From Portunus trituberculatus (lineage: Eukaryota > Arthropoda > Malacostraca > Decapoda > Portunidae): a stretch of 64,000 nucleotides of DNA. The position numbers were made by a program, and so were the translations under genes. Below are positions 11,170 through 21,557 of the stretch, in pieces; position 1 is the first letter of the stretch, and every line of letters starts with the position of its first letter. Where the stretch lies: assembly GCF_017591435.1 (NCBI RefSeq), contig NC_059285.1:26276813-26340812 (forward strand). The letters are read 5' to 3'. Below the pieces are notes generated by a model. That model searched no databases. It was given only the letters and a program-made list of their open reading frames with translations, and was not told the origin of the DNA.

Positions 11170-12381
11170 TTGGCAAATAGAAAAAAAAAGGACTTAATAA
11201 TTGGGAAGAATTTAAGGTAGTAAGAAATTAATATGTCCAAACACTAAGAGAGGAACAAAGAAACTATGAGAAAGATATAGTTGACAAATGCAAAAATTAC
11301 TCGAAACTTTTATAAATATATTACACTCGACCCTCGAAAAAACGGACCTCCCATCAACGTATTTCAGAAACTACGGACAAATTCTGGAGTCCGGTTTAAT
11401 CTACGGACGAATATTAAAATGCACGCGATTGTCCGTTCCCGGCAAATTATTGTCCGGTAGGTCACGTCATCAGCTGTTGGCCGCCATGTTTAATCTATGT
11501 AAATAATCCTGCTGTTCGTATTAAGGTGAGAGAACTTCGTTTTCTGTATTGTTTATTAATATTTATTAAACTGACCATGCTCATGTCATCTATTTCAGGT
11601 TATTTGTTGTACTTAATGCTTTGTAATACTGCTTGAATGATTTCATAGTAATTACACAGTATTTTACGTACATTTTATACAGTTTTTACATACTTTTGCA
11701 AAGAACGGACTTTTGCAATCTACGGACTGGGTCGTGCATGCATTTGTCCGTTGTTTCGAGGGTCGAGTGTAATGGGAAAATGAAAAAAAGAAATAATAGA
11801 TACATTAAAAGTTGATAATGTCACATACAAGGATGCAAGATGACAAGCAGAAATAATTAATAGGTGCTTTCAACCGGTATTCACTAAAGAAAACAAGTTT
11901 GATGCAAACAGGTCACAGGGATGAGAAAACGAGGAAGATCTATGTAGAAGTCTGGGAAATCAGGAAGATAATGAAAACCTTAGATGTGAGTAAGGCTCAA
12001 GGGGTGTCGAAATTAGATATTGACGGAATGTCATGACCAGCTGGCAGAGATATTATAGGACATTATAGTATGTTCTTTTAAAGAAGGAAAAGACCCTCTA
12101 GACTGAGAAATGGCAAACATTGTACCAATTTTTAAGGGAAGTAACAAAGAAGAACCACTGAACTACAGACTAGTGTCCGTAACAAGTGTGATCACGAAAA
12201 TAGCTGAAAAAATAGATAAAGACAGATGAATGGAACAGCTAGAAGAATCACATATAATAACTGGAGGATAATTTGGTTTCAGAAAATGATTTTCATGTGT
12301 CACAAACCTATTAAGTTTCTACAGGAGAGGAATAGATATAATTCAGGCGAGGGATGGATTGGCAGATTGTTTCTACTTGGA
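11170..12381 (+). pseudogene. LINE remnant A2, linker and reverse transcriptase part
   Basis: Broken + strand reading similar to the LINE array copies: the linker (REEQRNYEKDIVDKCKNY), TKENKFDANRSQG, MANIVPIFKGSNKEEPLNY, and a decayed FGFRK block near 12270. Stops occur throughout. It is split by the small TIR element at 11324-11769. It stops at about 12381, where a CR1 3' end in the opposite orientation begins. Confidence 0.7.
11324..11769. mobile_element. Short TIR element (family T3), TA target
   Basis: 446 bases bounded by CACTCGACCCTCGAAA and its exact inverted copy, with TA immediately outside on both sides (11322-11323 and 11770-11771). It interrupts the LINE A2 linker, whose reading resumes on the far side. 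No transposase frame, so it is a MITE of Tc1/mariner/pogo type. Confidence 0.85.
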
Positions 12382-12382
12382 T

Positions 12383-12920
12383 ATAAGAACATAAGAAAAG
12401 AGGGAAGCTGCAAGAAGCCGCCGTGCCTATATGAGGCAGTCCCAATGTGCTTAAGCTACCTGATTCTATCTATCATCCCCATCCATGAATTTATCTAACC
12501 TCTTAAAGCTCCCTATTGACTCAGCCCTGACTACATGACCACTGAGACCGTTCCACTCATCAACCACTCTGTTTGAAAACCAGTTTCTTCCCATTTCTTT
12601 CCTAAACCTGAATTTTTAAAGTTTAAACCCATTATTTCTGGTTCTGTCCCCACTACTGATCCTAAGAACTACATTCATGTCCCCTTTGTTAAAACCCTTA
12701 TACCACTTAAATAATTCTATCAGGTCTCCTCTTAACCTTCGTCTCTCTAGAGAATGCAGATTGAGTTTATTCAGTTTCTCTTCATAGGGAATATCCCTCA
12801 TCCCCTGTATCTTTTTTAGTCATCCTCCTTTGCACTGACTCCAACAGAGCTACGTCCTTCTTGAAATGTGGGGACCAGAATTGTACCACATAGTCAAAAT
12901 GTGGCTTGACCAGCGCCCAG
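12383..12920 (-). pseudogene. CR1-type LINE 3' end, copy B2
   Basis: Minus-strand reading gives the RT C-terminal region (MRDIPYEEKLNKLNLHSLERRR, then LIELFKWYKGFNKGDMNVVL) and the 3' tail CAGCTTCCCTCTTTTCTTATG. This is the same family as B1 and B3. It is 5'-truncated at about 12920, where DIRS sequence starts, and has one frameshift after HSLERRR. Only about 540 bases remain. Confidence 0.82.
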
Positions 12921-13045
12921 TATAATTATAGAAGTACATGAGACTTACCATAGGTCAGTTGAAATGTGCTTCGGATTTTGCGAAGCAAGCCACCGCTGTT
13001 GGAGAGAGCTTTCACATGAGATACGCAAAGATCAAGGTACCGGCA
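12921..13045. repeat. DIRS left inverted terminal repeat
   Basis: Bases 13018-13045 (CATGAGATACGCAAAGATC and on) are complementary to 18769-18800 at the other end. Bases 12921-13018 are complementary to 13157-13250 of the internal complementary region. Confidence 0.8.
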
Positions 13046-13156
13046 GACTTTAAAGAACTGAGAGCCACCCACATGCCACAAGGTCCCTAAAATGCCCGTC
13101 GGAAAGCTAAACCCCAAATTCAAAAGCCCATCTTTCCGAAGGGTGGGAGTGGAGGG

Positions 13157-13292
13157 CATGTGAAAGCTCTCCAGCAGCGGTGGCTTGCCGCAAAATCCGA
13201 AGCACATTTCAACTGACCTATGGTAAGTCTCATGTACTTCTATAATTTTACTTCAGCAACCCACCGCCATTGCTGGAGAGGCTACACATGAG
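13157..13292. repeat. DIRS internal complementary region
   Basis: The first part (13157-13250) pairs with the left terminus 12921-13018. The second part (13235-13292) pairs with the right terminus 18798-18854. The region thus represents the joined outer ends of the element, which is the hallmark of DIRS replication through a circle. Confidence 0.82.
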
Positions 13293-13367
13293 ATTTTGAA
13301 GCCATATGGGTGTACTCTCAGAACTACACAATACTTAACATTTTCGAAGTGAGTGATTGATAATTAA

Positions 13368-14148
13368 CCCGTATGTGGTCAATCACGTACAAGTACGTGA
13401 AATCGGAGGTTACTTCCTGTGGTCAATCACGTACAAGTACGTTCGTCACTTTCCCGCCTTCTACTACTTCCAAATGCCTTCTGCTTACATGAATTATTTT
13501 TCTGTATGTGTCTAGCATATTTTAGCACGGCTTCCTGCCATTTGAACACGTGCGTGAGCCCTCCCCCCCCAACCCCCTCTCACTGCGCACGCGCTGCTGC
13601 TTCCCCGCGTCGGAGCGTCCCCATCCATCACTTGGCTATGAGTCACAATGGCAGGAACGCATCACCGCTCTCTAACTTTCGCTGAGATTGATGAGCTGTT
13701 ATGTCATAGATTATCATTTATAGTGTAAATAATGTGAAGGAAGCCAAAGGGTACTTGTAGTGTTAGACAAAAAAATATAATTATTTTGTAATAAAACTGC
13801 TTCATTTAAAAAAATGGAAATTAACTATATATAAAAACATGAAAACTGTCTTAGATAATAAGGACCCATAATACACTTACTTATCGTAGATTATCATTTA
13901 TAGCTCTTAAAAGGTCGGTAAACAACAAAAAATCAAGAAAAACAAAAATCGTACGTCTGGCAGCACCGCCCAGCGAGCCAAGTTTAAAGCCCCAGCGGGA
14001 CATTTGAAAATGCCGATTTTGAACTTTAACTTAATTTTTTTTTTAGTTTTGTGATCATTTTCATACATATGGAACAATAAACAAAAAAGTGATTTTTGGT
14101 GACCAGGATGAGTATATGTGATGTAAAGGTATGTTGACCTCTTATGGG
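13368..14148. mobile_element. piggyBac-like TTAA element, inside DIRS 3' region
   Basis: Flanked by TTAA on both sides (13364-13367 and 14149-14152). The ends are CCCGTATGTGGTCAA and the imperfect inverted TTGACCTCTTATGGG. A subterminal 24-base motif containing CACGTACAAGTACGT is repeated directly at 13376 and 13421. No transposase was found, so it is a non-autonomous element. Confidence 0.78.
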
Positions 14149-14299
14149 TTAAACAAACTAAATATGAATCCAAACTTCATTGTATGAAAAAATCCTCCTT
14201 CCACAGATATGGCCCTTACAAAAAACATATAGTACATGTATAAAAAACAAAATAAGTCAATTGAGTTCCAATGCAAATGAATAGAGAAACCTGTTAACA

Positions 14300-15152
14300 T
14301 TACAATACAGAATCCAGTATGGCCTCTTGAAAAGAATCTGAAACCTGAGTGATCTCCTTATTATAGTGTTTAGCAAAGGTTGTCTCCTGAGTCCAACCCG
14401 CCTTAGATAAGATAATGGGAACTGGGACGTCCATGGCTTTGGCCTTGGAAGCAGAGGCTGGTCGAACACTTCCAGCCGTGAATTTCTTAGTATTGATACC
14501 ACAGTCGGCAAGGACAGTCTTAATCCACCTTGACACTGTATCTTTGGAAACGCTTTTATGTGACTTCACCAAACTGATGAGGAGTTTTCCATTATCCTTC
14601 CCAAATTCCTTTCTCAGATTCTCCGTTCTGTTAAGATATTCCTTCAAGGTATTCACAACACAAATTCTAGAATCAGGTAAATAAGCATGAAACTTAAGCA
14701 TTCTAACATTAAACTTAGGACGGCACTGCTTAATGTTGCCCCCTAACAAAAGAAATACAGAATTGTTGTCAACAATAGCATTGGAATACAATAATAAATG
14801 TAAGGTCTGTACTCTCAGCCTGAGTCAATGCCATAAGCATCACCAATTTCAAAGTTAAAGACTTCAAGGACAGGTCTGGTAATGGGCCCATGGACCTCAG
14901 CTTCTGCAATACTGGCCGCACATCCCAAGTTTCAGCATACCTAGGGCAAGAGGGTCTCAAGTTAAACACACCACGCATAAACCTATTGATAAGTGGATGA
15001 TTCCCAGCTCTACATCCTTCCAACATAATTCCTAAAGCAGAGAGAGCACCTCTTGCCGTGTTAACAGACTCATACCCCACCCCTCTATGAAATGTCTCCG
15101 AAAGAAAATTCAAAACATTAGTTACAGAGGGAGTAGAGGATTGATATTCCAT
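14300..15152 (-). pseudogene. DIRS tyrosine recombinase (frameshifted)
   Basis: Two overlapping minus-strand frames. The upstream frame (15152-14769) holds the N-terminal SAM-like part (NTARGALSALGIML, MRGVFNLRPSCPRY) and leads into the first catalytic block. The downstream frame (14791-14300) holds the C-terminal catalytic half with RWIKTVLADCGI, an Arg in FTAGSVRPASASKAKAM, and the probable nucleophile Tyr in FAKHYNKEI. The frame change falls at about 14800, right at the block that normally carries the first catalytic Arg, so the protein is broken. The family acts by cutting and rejoining DNA through a Tyr-phosphate link to insert the circular cDNA. Confidence 0.85.
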
Positions 15153-15642
15153 CTATCACAAAATGATGACCATCTGTTAATGTGTGGTCTATATTGTCGC
15201 ATCGTACCTGATAATCTCTGTACCTTCTGACGATACACCTCTCCTCTAAGTTGTTGCCTGACAAAAGACATGCCATCAATTGGGTGTGGGTCATAATCGG
15301 ATGTTCTTCCGCTGATGAGGGATGTCGTAGTACATTCGTTTTCTGAGTGATGAGCCTGGGGGCCTTGACCAACATTTGCAGAAGAGGGCCCATCCAAGGT
15401 TGGGAAGTCCACATTGGAACAACAATCCACCCCTTTGCTCTCTCCTCCCTCATTTTCTGTAGACACCTAGTAATAAGAGAAAATGGTGGGAAAAGGTAAA
15501 TCAGATCGAAACTGGCCCAATTTAATGTGAACGCATCCACATGCTCTGCTTCTGGATCAGGTGTCCACGAGCAAAAACAATCTATTTGCTTGTTTAAGCG
15601 AGAAGCAAATAAGTCAATGGAGGAGTTCCAAAAACTACACAC
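15118..15642 (-). CDS. DIRS pol C-terminal region (methyltransferase-like segment)
   Basis: A 174-residue frame with the pattern SIDLFASRLNKQID, WTPDPEAEHVDAF, IYLFPPFSLI, and GWIVVPMWTSQPW. This pattern is typical of the region after RNase H in DIRS-type pol, often described as methyltransferase-like. The frame overlaps RNase H on one side and the recombinase on the other, so it probably belongs to one fused pol product. The exact boundaries are not resolved. Confidence 0.7.
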   Translation of the reverse strand: MCSFWNSSIDLFASRLNKQIDCFCSWTPDPEAEHVDAFTLNWASFDLIYLFPPFSLITRCLQKMREERAKGWIVVPMWTSQPWMGPLLQMLVKAPRLITQKTNVLRHPSSAEEHPIMTHTQLMACLLSGNNLEERCIVRRYRDYQVRCDNIDHTLTDGHHFVIDGISILYSLCN

Positions 15643-15923
15643 AACTCCTTAAAAATCTTTGGATTAAGTTTCCATTCATGTCTGTCATTAAAATTACGAG
15701 AGGCTGTATCCGCCAACACATTCTTCTTTCCTGGTATGTGTGCACAAGTAATCCAGATGTCATTGGAAATACACCAATTCCAGATATCAATGCAGATAGA
15801 GTTACACACTAGTGATTTAGTTCCACCCATCTCATTAACATAAGCAATGGCTGTGGTATTATCACACATAACTTTAACATGGCAGCCTTTAAGCAAGTAA
15901 GCAAAAGATTGAAGGGTAAACAA
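15594..15923 (-). CDS. DIRS RNase H domain
   Basis: Residues include LLKGCHVKVMCDNTTAIAYVN (the Asp-containing strand of RNase H) and CAHIPGKKNVLADTASR (the C-terminal Asp block, like other retroelement RNases H). It lies directly downstream of RT in the same direction. It would degrade the RNA strand of the RNA/DNA hybrid during replication. A stop or frame change separates it from the RT frame at about 16019-15930. Confidence 0.8.
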   Translation of the reverse strand: MFTLQSFAYLLKGCHVKVMCDNTTAIAYVNEMGGTKSLVCNSICIDIWNWCISNDIWITCAHIPGKKNVLADTASRNFNDRHEWKLNPKIFKELCVVFGTPPLTYLLLA

Positions 15924-16018
15924 GATGGCCTTGAGTTCCCTTGCATTAATGTGTAGGCAGCTTTCTTCTGATGTCCATTTACCATTGGTGGAATGCTTTA
16001 ATACACAACCACCCCAAC

Positions 16019-17060
16019 CTAAGTCTGAGGCATCAGTAAAACTTCAACAGAAGGAGCAGGCCGAATAATTTTCCTAACTTGTGTCCCTACTTCAGAGATC
16101 CACCAACTCAGCTCCATTTTCATTTCCTTTGAGATAGTCATAACTTTGTCAAAGTTACCCTTTTCCACCTTTAATGCAACAATTTTGGCCCTTTCTAAAG
16201 TTCTGTAATGAAGCTTACCTAATTCAACGGCCGGAATGGCAGCCACCAACATGCCAACTACCCGAGCTACTTCTCTGATCTTTGCCTTATTTCTACTGGC
16301 CAAGGATGAACAACTTTCCACAATCTTCTCCACTCTACGAGCAGGGAGTGTGACAGTCATGGCATCAGAATCGATGATGTTACCAAGATATTCTATGTGT
16401 TTCGTAGGCACCAAAACTGATTTTTCCACATTAATACAAAACCCAACATTTTGCAAAATCTCCACAGTATCCTTCAAACAAGCAACACAATCCTCAACTG
16501 AGTTGCTACACATAAGAGTATCATCTATAAAGGAAGTAATGGTGTAGCCTTTTAATCTCAAAAAAGAAAAAACTGGCTTCAAAAGTTTAGTGAAAAGACG
16601 AGGGCCTGCAGAAACACCATTAGGAAGGCAAGTGAATTGGTATATCTTCCCTGCCCATTTAAAACAAAGATATTTTTGCTGCTCTTCTGCAATTTTGACT
16701 GAATAATAAGCATGCTTCAGATCAACAGAAGCCATGAAAGCACCTGAACTGATTAGCCTAATTGCCTGCTCAAAATTTTCCATTTTGAAATGGTTGTAAT
16801 TCATGAATTTGTTGAGTTTCTTCAAATTAAGCACCATCCTATAGCCACCCTCTTTTTTTCTCTCTCAAGAAAACTGGCGAAATAATCTGGCACACCTGTC
16901 TGTGAGTCTCCTTGATAACCTTCAAGCTCAACAATTTATTTATTTCATTAGTCATAATAACTTTCTCCTCATCACTAAATCTGTATTCCACTTCCTCAGA
17001 AAATAAATGAGTAATGTTCTGTTCATCGATCTCAAGATGGCAATGTTTAACAATGTCCAA
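16019..17060 (-). pseudogene. DIRS reverse transcriptase (one frameshift)
   Basis: A leading frame (17060-16839) contains EVEYRFSDEEKVIMTNEINK and IISPVFLREKKRG. It then shifts at an A-rich run near 16850 into the main 272-residue frame (16837-16019). RT blocks are clear: ASVDLKHAYYSVKIAEE (residues ~36-52), CLPNGVSAGPRLFTKLL, and the catalytic TSFIDDTLM with the Asp pair at residues 105-106. The thumb region follows with VPTKHIEYLGNII. The FIDD motif and the order of domains are those of DIRS/Ngaro-type RT. One small indel is the only visible lesion. Confidence 0.9.
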
Positions 17061-17143
17061 AATGAAAGGATCATTAGTAAGTTTGCACCACTCATCAATA
17101 AACTTGTGAAGCTGACCCGCTTCAAATTCATGCCTTACCTGAA

Positions 17144-18373
17144 TTACTGCCGGGGATTGTAGTGTCCCGGCCCCTTGAGTTTTTGAAGAGGAGTTCCTCT
17201 GAGATAAGAAGGGCGGCTGTCCCCTCTGGTGGCAGGTTTGTGTAAACCGTACGGTTTAAACTGGGTTAACATACCCCGGAAAGCTGGCTTCCCAAAGAAA
17301 CCACGTTGCTTGCCACCACTAATCTTCCCAAGACCTGGAGCTCCAAAATGGGAAGTCTTCTTGTTGGTAAACTTGTTTTTCAGCCTCTCAGCCTCCTCAA
17401 TCTGTTTGGTAGCTTGAGTAAGATCATCCCCAAACAGTAAGCCAGTCACAGGAGTCTTATCAGTGCATAAGTGGGCATACTTTTGGTTTATCTCACGTTT
17501 GAGGAAATACCGTCTATTCATATTCAGTTTAAAGTTAGCATGCCCTAACAACCCCAAGGCCCCATTAAGCATAGCCACCTCATGACCAATAACCTGATTG
17601 TGCTCCTCATTAGTAAACTTGTCCAGAACAGTAAGTGATTTAACAATGATAGTGGCAGCCTTAGTTATATCCTTGCCGACTTCCTTTAGTCTGAAATCAG
17701 CTTTCTTTGCCTCAGTGGGTAGGGCATCCAGCACTTGTGAGTTGCACTCGACTGGAATAAGTGCCTTACAGTTTCTAGGACGTTTAGAAACCTCATCTGC
17801 CAAAATCTCCTTATGGTCTTCATCTTTCAAACCATGAGAAAACCAGTGATTCACCATTGCAGCAATCGGTTCTTCAATAGCTTCAGAACAGTCATCCACG
17901 GGCACATAGGCCTTAGCTGCTTGTAACAGAATACTGCCAGAAGGAACCTCATCTTCAATCTCACCTTCTTCAGCACTCACTTCTTTTGACCTAAACCCAG
18001 AAAATTCACCAGAGGTAGAAGGGGGATGGGAGGCAGAAAATTCATGAGTACCACCTAAGTCCTGTGCTGGCCCCTTACCAACACTTGCACTGTCACCTCT
18101 GTCACTCTTAAGTTTATTCACATCCTCTTGAAGTACAGCCAAAGCCTCCAAAATCTTGGATAAAGAAGTATTGCTAACTTCTCCAGACTGGCTAACTGGT
18201 GGTCGGGCGTCCATCTTAGACACACGATCACTTGCAACGGCATCCTCACCAGCAGAGGCCCCAGACCGTTGAATATTCTTCCTCGTCTTATGCCTAGTGG
18301 ACGAATAGAGTCGGCTTCCACGAGAATGTGAGGAACCGCTTCTTGGAGGTGTAGAACCACCCGAGGAAGACAT
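17144..18373 (-). CDS. DIRS Gag-like protein
   Basis: An open frame extends back to 18820, but its first part translates the inverted terminal repeat. The ATG at 18373 (MSSSGGSTPPRSGSSH) is therefore the likelier start, giving about 410 residues. The N-terminus is Ser/Arg-rich and is followed by a predicted coiled coil (LSKILEALAVLQEDVNKL), an acidic patch (EEGEIEDEVPSG), a helical core, and a basic Gly/Lys-rich tail (GKISGGKQRGFFGKPAFRG) that could bind RNA. It has no zinc knuckle. Position and composition fit the first ORF of DIRS elements. The frame is intact and overlaps the start of the RT region closely. Confidence 0.8.
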   Translation of the reverse strand: MSSSGGSTPPRSGSSHSRGSRLYSSTRHKTRKNIQRSGASAGEDAVASDRVSKMDARPPVSQSGEVSNTSLSKILEALAVLQEDVNKLKSDRGDSASVGKGPAQDLGGTHEFSASHPPSTSGEFSGFRSKEVSAEEGEIEDEVPSGSILLQAAKAYVPVDDCSEAIEEPIAAMVNHWFSHGLKDEDHKEILADEVSKRPRNCKALIPVECNSQVLDALPTEAKKADFRLKEVGKDITKAATIIVKSLTVLDKFTNEEHNQVIGHEVAMLNGALGLLGHANFKLNMNRRYFLKREINQKYAHLCTDKTPVTGLLFGDDLTQATKQIEEAERLKNKFTNKKTSHFGAPGLGKISGGKQRGFFGKPAFRGMLTQFKPYGLHKPATRGDSRPSYLRGTPLQKLKGPGHYNPRQ

Positions 18374-18768
18374 ACTGATGTACCAAACACCTTCACAACG
18401 GCACACTTCTGTCACATGTCCCGCTCCTGAGAGATAACGGGAAAAAACACAGGCACAATACAACACCCACAAGACCACAAGTAAATAACAATAGTCAATG
18501 AATAAATGACAACCTGCTCCAAGTTTGGATAACAGGTAACAAGGGTGCATAACCTCACCTTGGTCCACACCGTGTCCTCCCGCTCCAAATGGATAACAGG
18601 AAAGGAACACCAGGCACTCTTCCCGCTCCAACGGGATCACGGGGTAATAAAGTAAGGTATTAAATAAGTGCCAACCCGCTCTGAAAAACAGATAACGGAT
18701 AACCAATCCCAAAATGGCAAACCGCAGCTGCAAGACAAACACGTCTTGCCTGTACCGAGAACAAAGCG

Positions 18769-18854
18769 TCACTGCCGGTACCTTGATCTTTGCGTATCTC
18801 ATGTGTAGCCTCTCCAGCAATGGCGGTGGGTTGCTGAAGTAAAATTATGGAAGT
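18769..18854. repeat. DIRS right inverted terminal repeat
   Basis: The sequence CCTTGATCTTTGCGTATCTC pairs with 13018-13045, and the following 57 bases (18798-18854) pair with 13235-13292. It is the 5' end of the element in coding orientation. Confidence 0.8.
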
Positions 18855-19133
18855 GCAATTAATTCGTTCTTGTGATAAGAATAAATGAATAACATGCTTT
18901 AAATACCAACCAAATATAGATTTAATATAAGATAAATACAATGTTTATTGTATGCATGATATAAATTGACTATATTGCTCAAAATAACAACTTAACCCAC
19001 AAAACTCGGGACACATTGATAGATGTTCATCACGCAAGGCACAGGGCATGTCGATAGATGTTTAGGCTTTTTACGGCTATATTTTGGTTATTTTCTTCCT
19101 GTTTTCCTTGCTTGTGAGCTGGCAACACTCATC
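18855..19133. other. No recognisable feature
   Basis: AT-rich flank of the DIRS element. No coding or repeat signal was seen. Confidence 0.4.
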
Positions 19134-19797
19134 AGGAGTAAACATATGCTCTATGTCACTGTGTCACCAACGATAAATGGTAAAAGCGATTGACAGTGAT
19201 TTCTTTGTGTCTGATTCCGGCACCTCTCCCGCGCGTGTTACTTTTATACCTTGGGTTTCTCTCCAAGTTACGGGGAGACAACTTTTGAATGAGAGTGATA
19301 TCAGAACAGGTGACAGGAGAGAGAGAGAGGAGGGGCCCGTTTTCTCGCACTCTAGCCAAGGCCGCTGAACCCGATCGGACACAAGGCCACGTAAACCAAT
19401 GATACTACCTCATTCAACCTGTGATATTTTGGTAACCATAACATCTAGAGACTTCTAGTTTTTTGCATTGCAAAGAGGAAGAGTTGCTTGTGGGCAGGAG
19501 TAAACATATTCTATGTCACTGTGTCCCCAGCGATGGAGGGTGGTAGTGAGTGATTTCATTGTGTCTGATTCTGCCACCTCTCCCACAAGCATTACTTCTA
19601 TACCTCTCTATAGGTCTCTCACCATGTTACGGGAAGACAACTTTTGAATGAGAGTGATATCAGAACAGACGACAGCAGGAGAGAGAGGGGGGATACAAGG
19701 GGCCCGTTTTCTCTTGCTCTAGCCAAGGGCACTGAACCTGATCAGACGCAAGGCCCGATTTTTTGCATTGCAAAGAGGAAGAGTTGCTTATGGGCAG
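19134..19797. repeat. Diverged tandem duplication, two ~300-360-base units
   Basis: Unit 1 (19134-19495) and unit 2 (19496-19797) both start AGGAGTAAACATAT, pass through GAATGAGAGTGATATCAGAA and GGGCCCGTTTTCTC, and end with TGCATTGCAAAGAGGAAGAG. Unit 1 has an extra stretch near 19390-19455. Both contain short GA runs. No convincing protein is encoded. Confidence 0.8.
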
Positions 19798-20175
19798 AAA
19801 ACCATTTGTACTCACTCGTTTATTAAATTTCTAAGTGTAATCAGTATGTGAATACAGGCTATTTTGGGTGTTTCTCGCCAGACTTTTACTTTTGGGACCC
19901 ATGATCACAGGATCTTGAGTTCACAAAATTTAATAAAAAATACACACTGCCGAGGACCACAGATATATACATGCACAAAGGATAAACAATGATACATAAC
20001 GTGGACTGAATGTTTGGGTGGACGTGGGTAGCCGAGCGATCACTGCGCCACCTACTGATGGCTAATCGTATCTTAAAAATATCATTGTATTTAAAGGTGT
20101 AAATTATATAGAATTTTTCATCGTATATAAAAAAAATTGTATGTTAGGGCGATCGTATGTCAAAGTACTACTGTA
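19798..20175. other. Unassigned, ends in a lone TIR-like edge
   Basis: No gene. The last bases (GGCGATCGTATGTCAAAGTA, then CTACTGTA) resemble the end of a TA-flanked TIR element. No opposite terminus was found. Confidence 0.4.
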
Positions 20176-20621
20176 CCTATCTTTGTGTCGTCCGCAAATT
20201 TACTGATATCACTATTAATTCCACTATCCAAGTTGTTAATATATATTAGAAATAATAATGACCCTAAAACTGAGCACCTCACTAACTATTTCTCCTCACT
20301 TGGAATTACATCCATTAATTACTACCCTTTGTCGCCTATTGTCTAACCACGCTTTAATCCAGCCTAATATTCTGCCTTGTATACCGTGTGCTTTAACCTT
20401 TTTTAAGAGCCTCTGGTGAGGTACCTTGTCAAAGGCTTTACTGAAATCTAAGTATAGAATGTCATAATTATCACCCTTATCTGCTGCCTCATAAACCCTA
20501 CTATAAAAGCTCAACAAATTTGTAAGACAGGACTTCCCCTTCATAAATCCATGCTGTGTTTGATTTATCAAGCCGTGTTTGTCTAGGTGTTTCCTAATGT
20601 TTTTCACTATTACTGATTCCA
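20176..20621 (-). pseudogene. CR1 B3 reverse transcriptase, catalytic half
   Basis: Contains MESVIVKNIRKHLDKHGLIN, HGFMKGKSCLTNLLSFYSRV, YDILYLDFSKAFDKVPHQ, GRILGWIKAWLDNRRQR and the start of the FADD active-site block, where the element ends. It is homologous to the B1 copy at 5054-5507, including the shared AADKGDNYDILYLD-type block. The upstream part of RT continues at 21558 on the far side of a TTAA insertion. Confidence 0.88.
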
Positions 20622-20625
20622 TTAA

Positions 20626-21557
20626 CCCTTAAAGTACGGTGATCGTATGTGTACGATTGTAGCGTCTCGTGCGGAGAGGCGGGGATCGTACATGTAATCA
20701 TGATTTTTTCGCACTAAACATTTGAATCTCCCCACCTCACTATTGGTCCTAGGGCAAGTGGAGGTATCTGGCATCTTTTCTCACTCACCTGGTTGAGCCT
20801 TGAGACATATGTTCCCTCACAATAGGTTATCTTTTCCCATTTCGAGGGAACACCCATGACCCAAAGGGAGGAAACGGTACTCCGAGTGATGTTATGTCAG
20901 TGTTACTAGGTAATGACATTGAGGAGTGATGAAAATGAAGACTGATTTTTTTTTATTGAGACAGAAGAAAGTGAAGACTCCAGTAGTGATTCTGATAGTG
21001 ATCTGAAAGACAGAGACCAACTCTCACAGCGACGTTCATAAACCTCCTCACGTCACCCCTGGTTGCCTCTACAAGACTGTGCTTTGTCGGCCAAGTCATG
21101 TGAATCCCATTGCTATTAAGAGTTGCCACATTCCAATTATTATAGAAATCCACAATACTTGTAATATGTGGTTTCTTTTTTCTTTCCTGTTTTGCACATC
21201 ATTTCATATATCTGAGTTCGCATTTTCTTGACATGAAAGTGCAAAAGTTCCTACTTTTACATCAAATTCAAATGCCCAAAAGGAGAGAGAGAGAGAGAGA
21301 AAGAGAGAGGGCGCGGTGTTATCGGAGCTTGAGGGGTATTTCTTACCGGCGGGTTCTGCCATGAATTTTTTTTATATGCAATAACTTTGCTCTCAGAGGT
21401 CATAACATGTTAAAAATTTTACTACATCGTTGTACTCAGAATAACACAAAGAAATATGTTTTTATAAGGAAAAATTATTTTTCGCATTTTTGACAGGTGT
21501 GATTTTTCCTCGTTGTAACAGACAGAAAGTAAACAACCCCCCGGGGTACCTTAAGGG
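20626..21557. mobile_element. piggyBac-like TTAA element 1 in LINE B3
   Basis: Starts CCCTTAAAGTACGG after TTAA (20622-20625) and ends CCTTAAGGG at 21557. A few bases of the right target copy are lost. It interrupts the RT frame between the SLTSV block and MESVIVKN. The content is a sister, in opposite orientation, of 21981-22961. It includes a decayed piece encoding the acidic N-terminus of a piggyBac-type transposase, a (GA)n run near 21283-21310, and an inverted CGTAC-rich subterminal region. It is non-autonomous. Confidence 0.82.

Larger units (their letters stand above)
12921..18854 (-). mobile_element. DIRS1-like tyrosine-recombinase retrotransposon, nearly complete
   Basis: A complete architecture on the minus strand: right inverted terminal repeat, Gag, reverse transcriptase, RNase H, DIRS-specific C-terminal pol region, tyrosine recombinase, internal complementary region, left inverted terminal repeat. 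No LTRs, integrase or protease were found, as expected for DIRS elements, which integrate by site-specific recombination of a circular intermediate. A TTAA element of 781 bases (13368-14148) sits in its 3' untranslated part. Without that insert the element is about 5.15 kb. Frameshifts near 16850 and 14800 mean this copy is not autonomous. DIRS1-like elements are known to be widespread in decapods. Confidence 0.92.

Noticed and set aside
13376..13444. CRISPR-like spaced repeat
   Set aside because: There are only two copies of a palindromic motif inside the end of a TTAA transposon in a eukaryotic genome. It is a subterminal transposon repeat.
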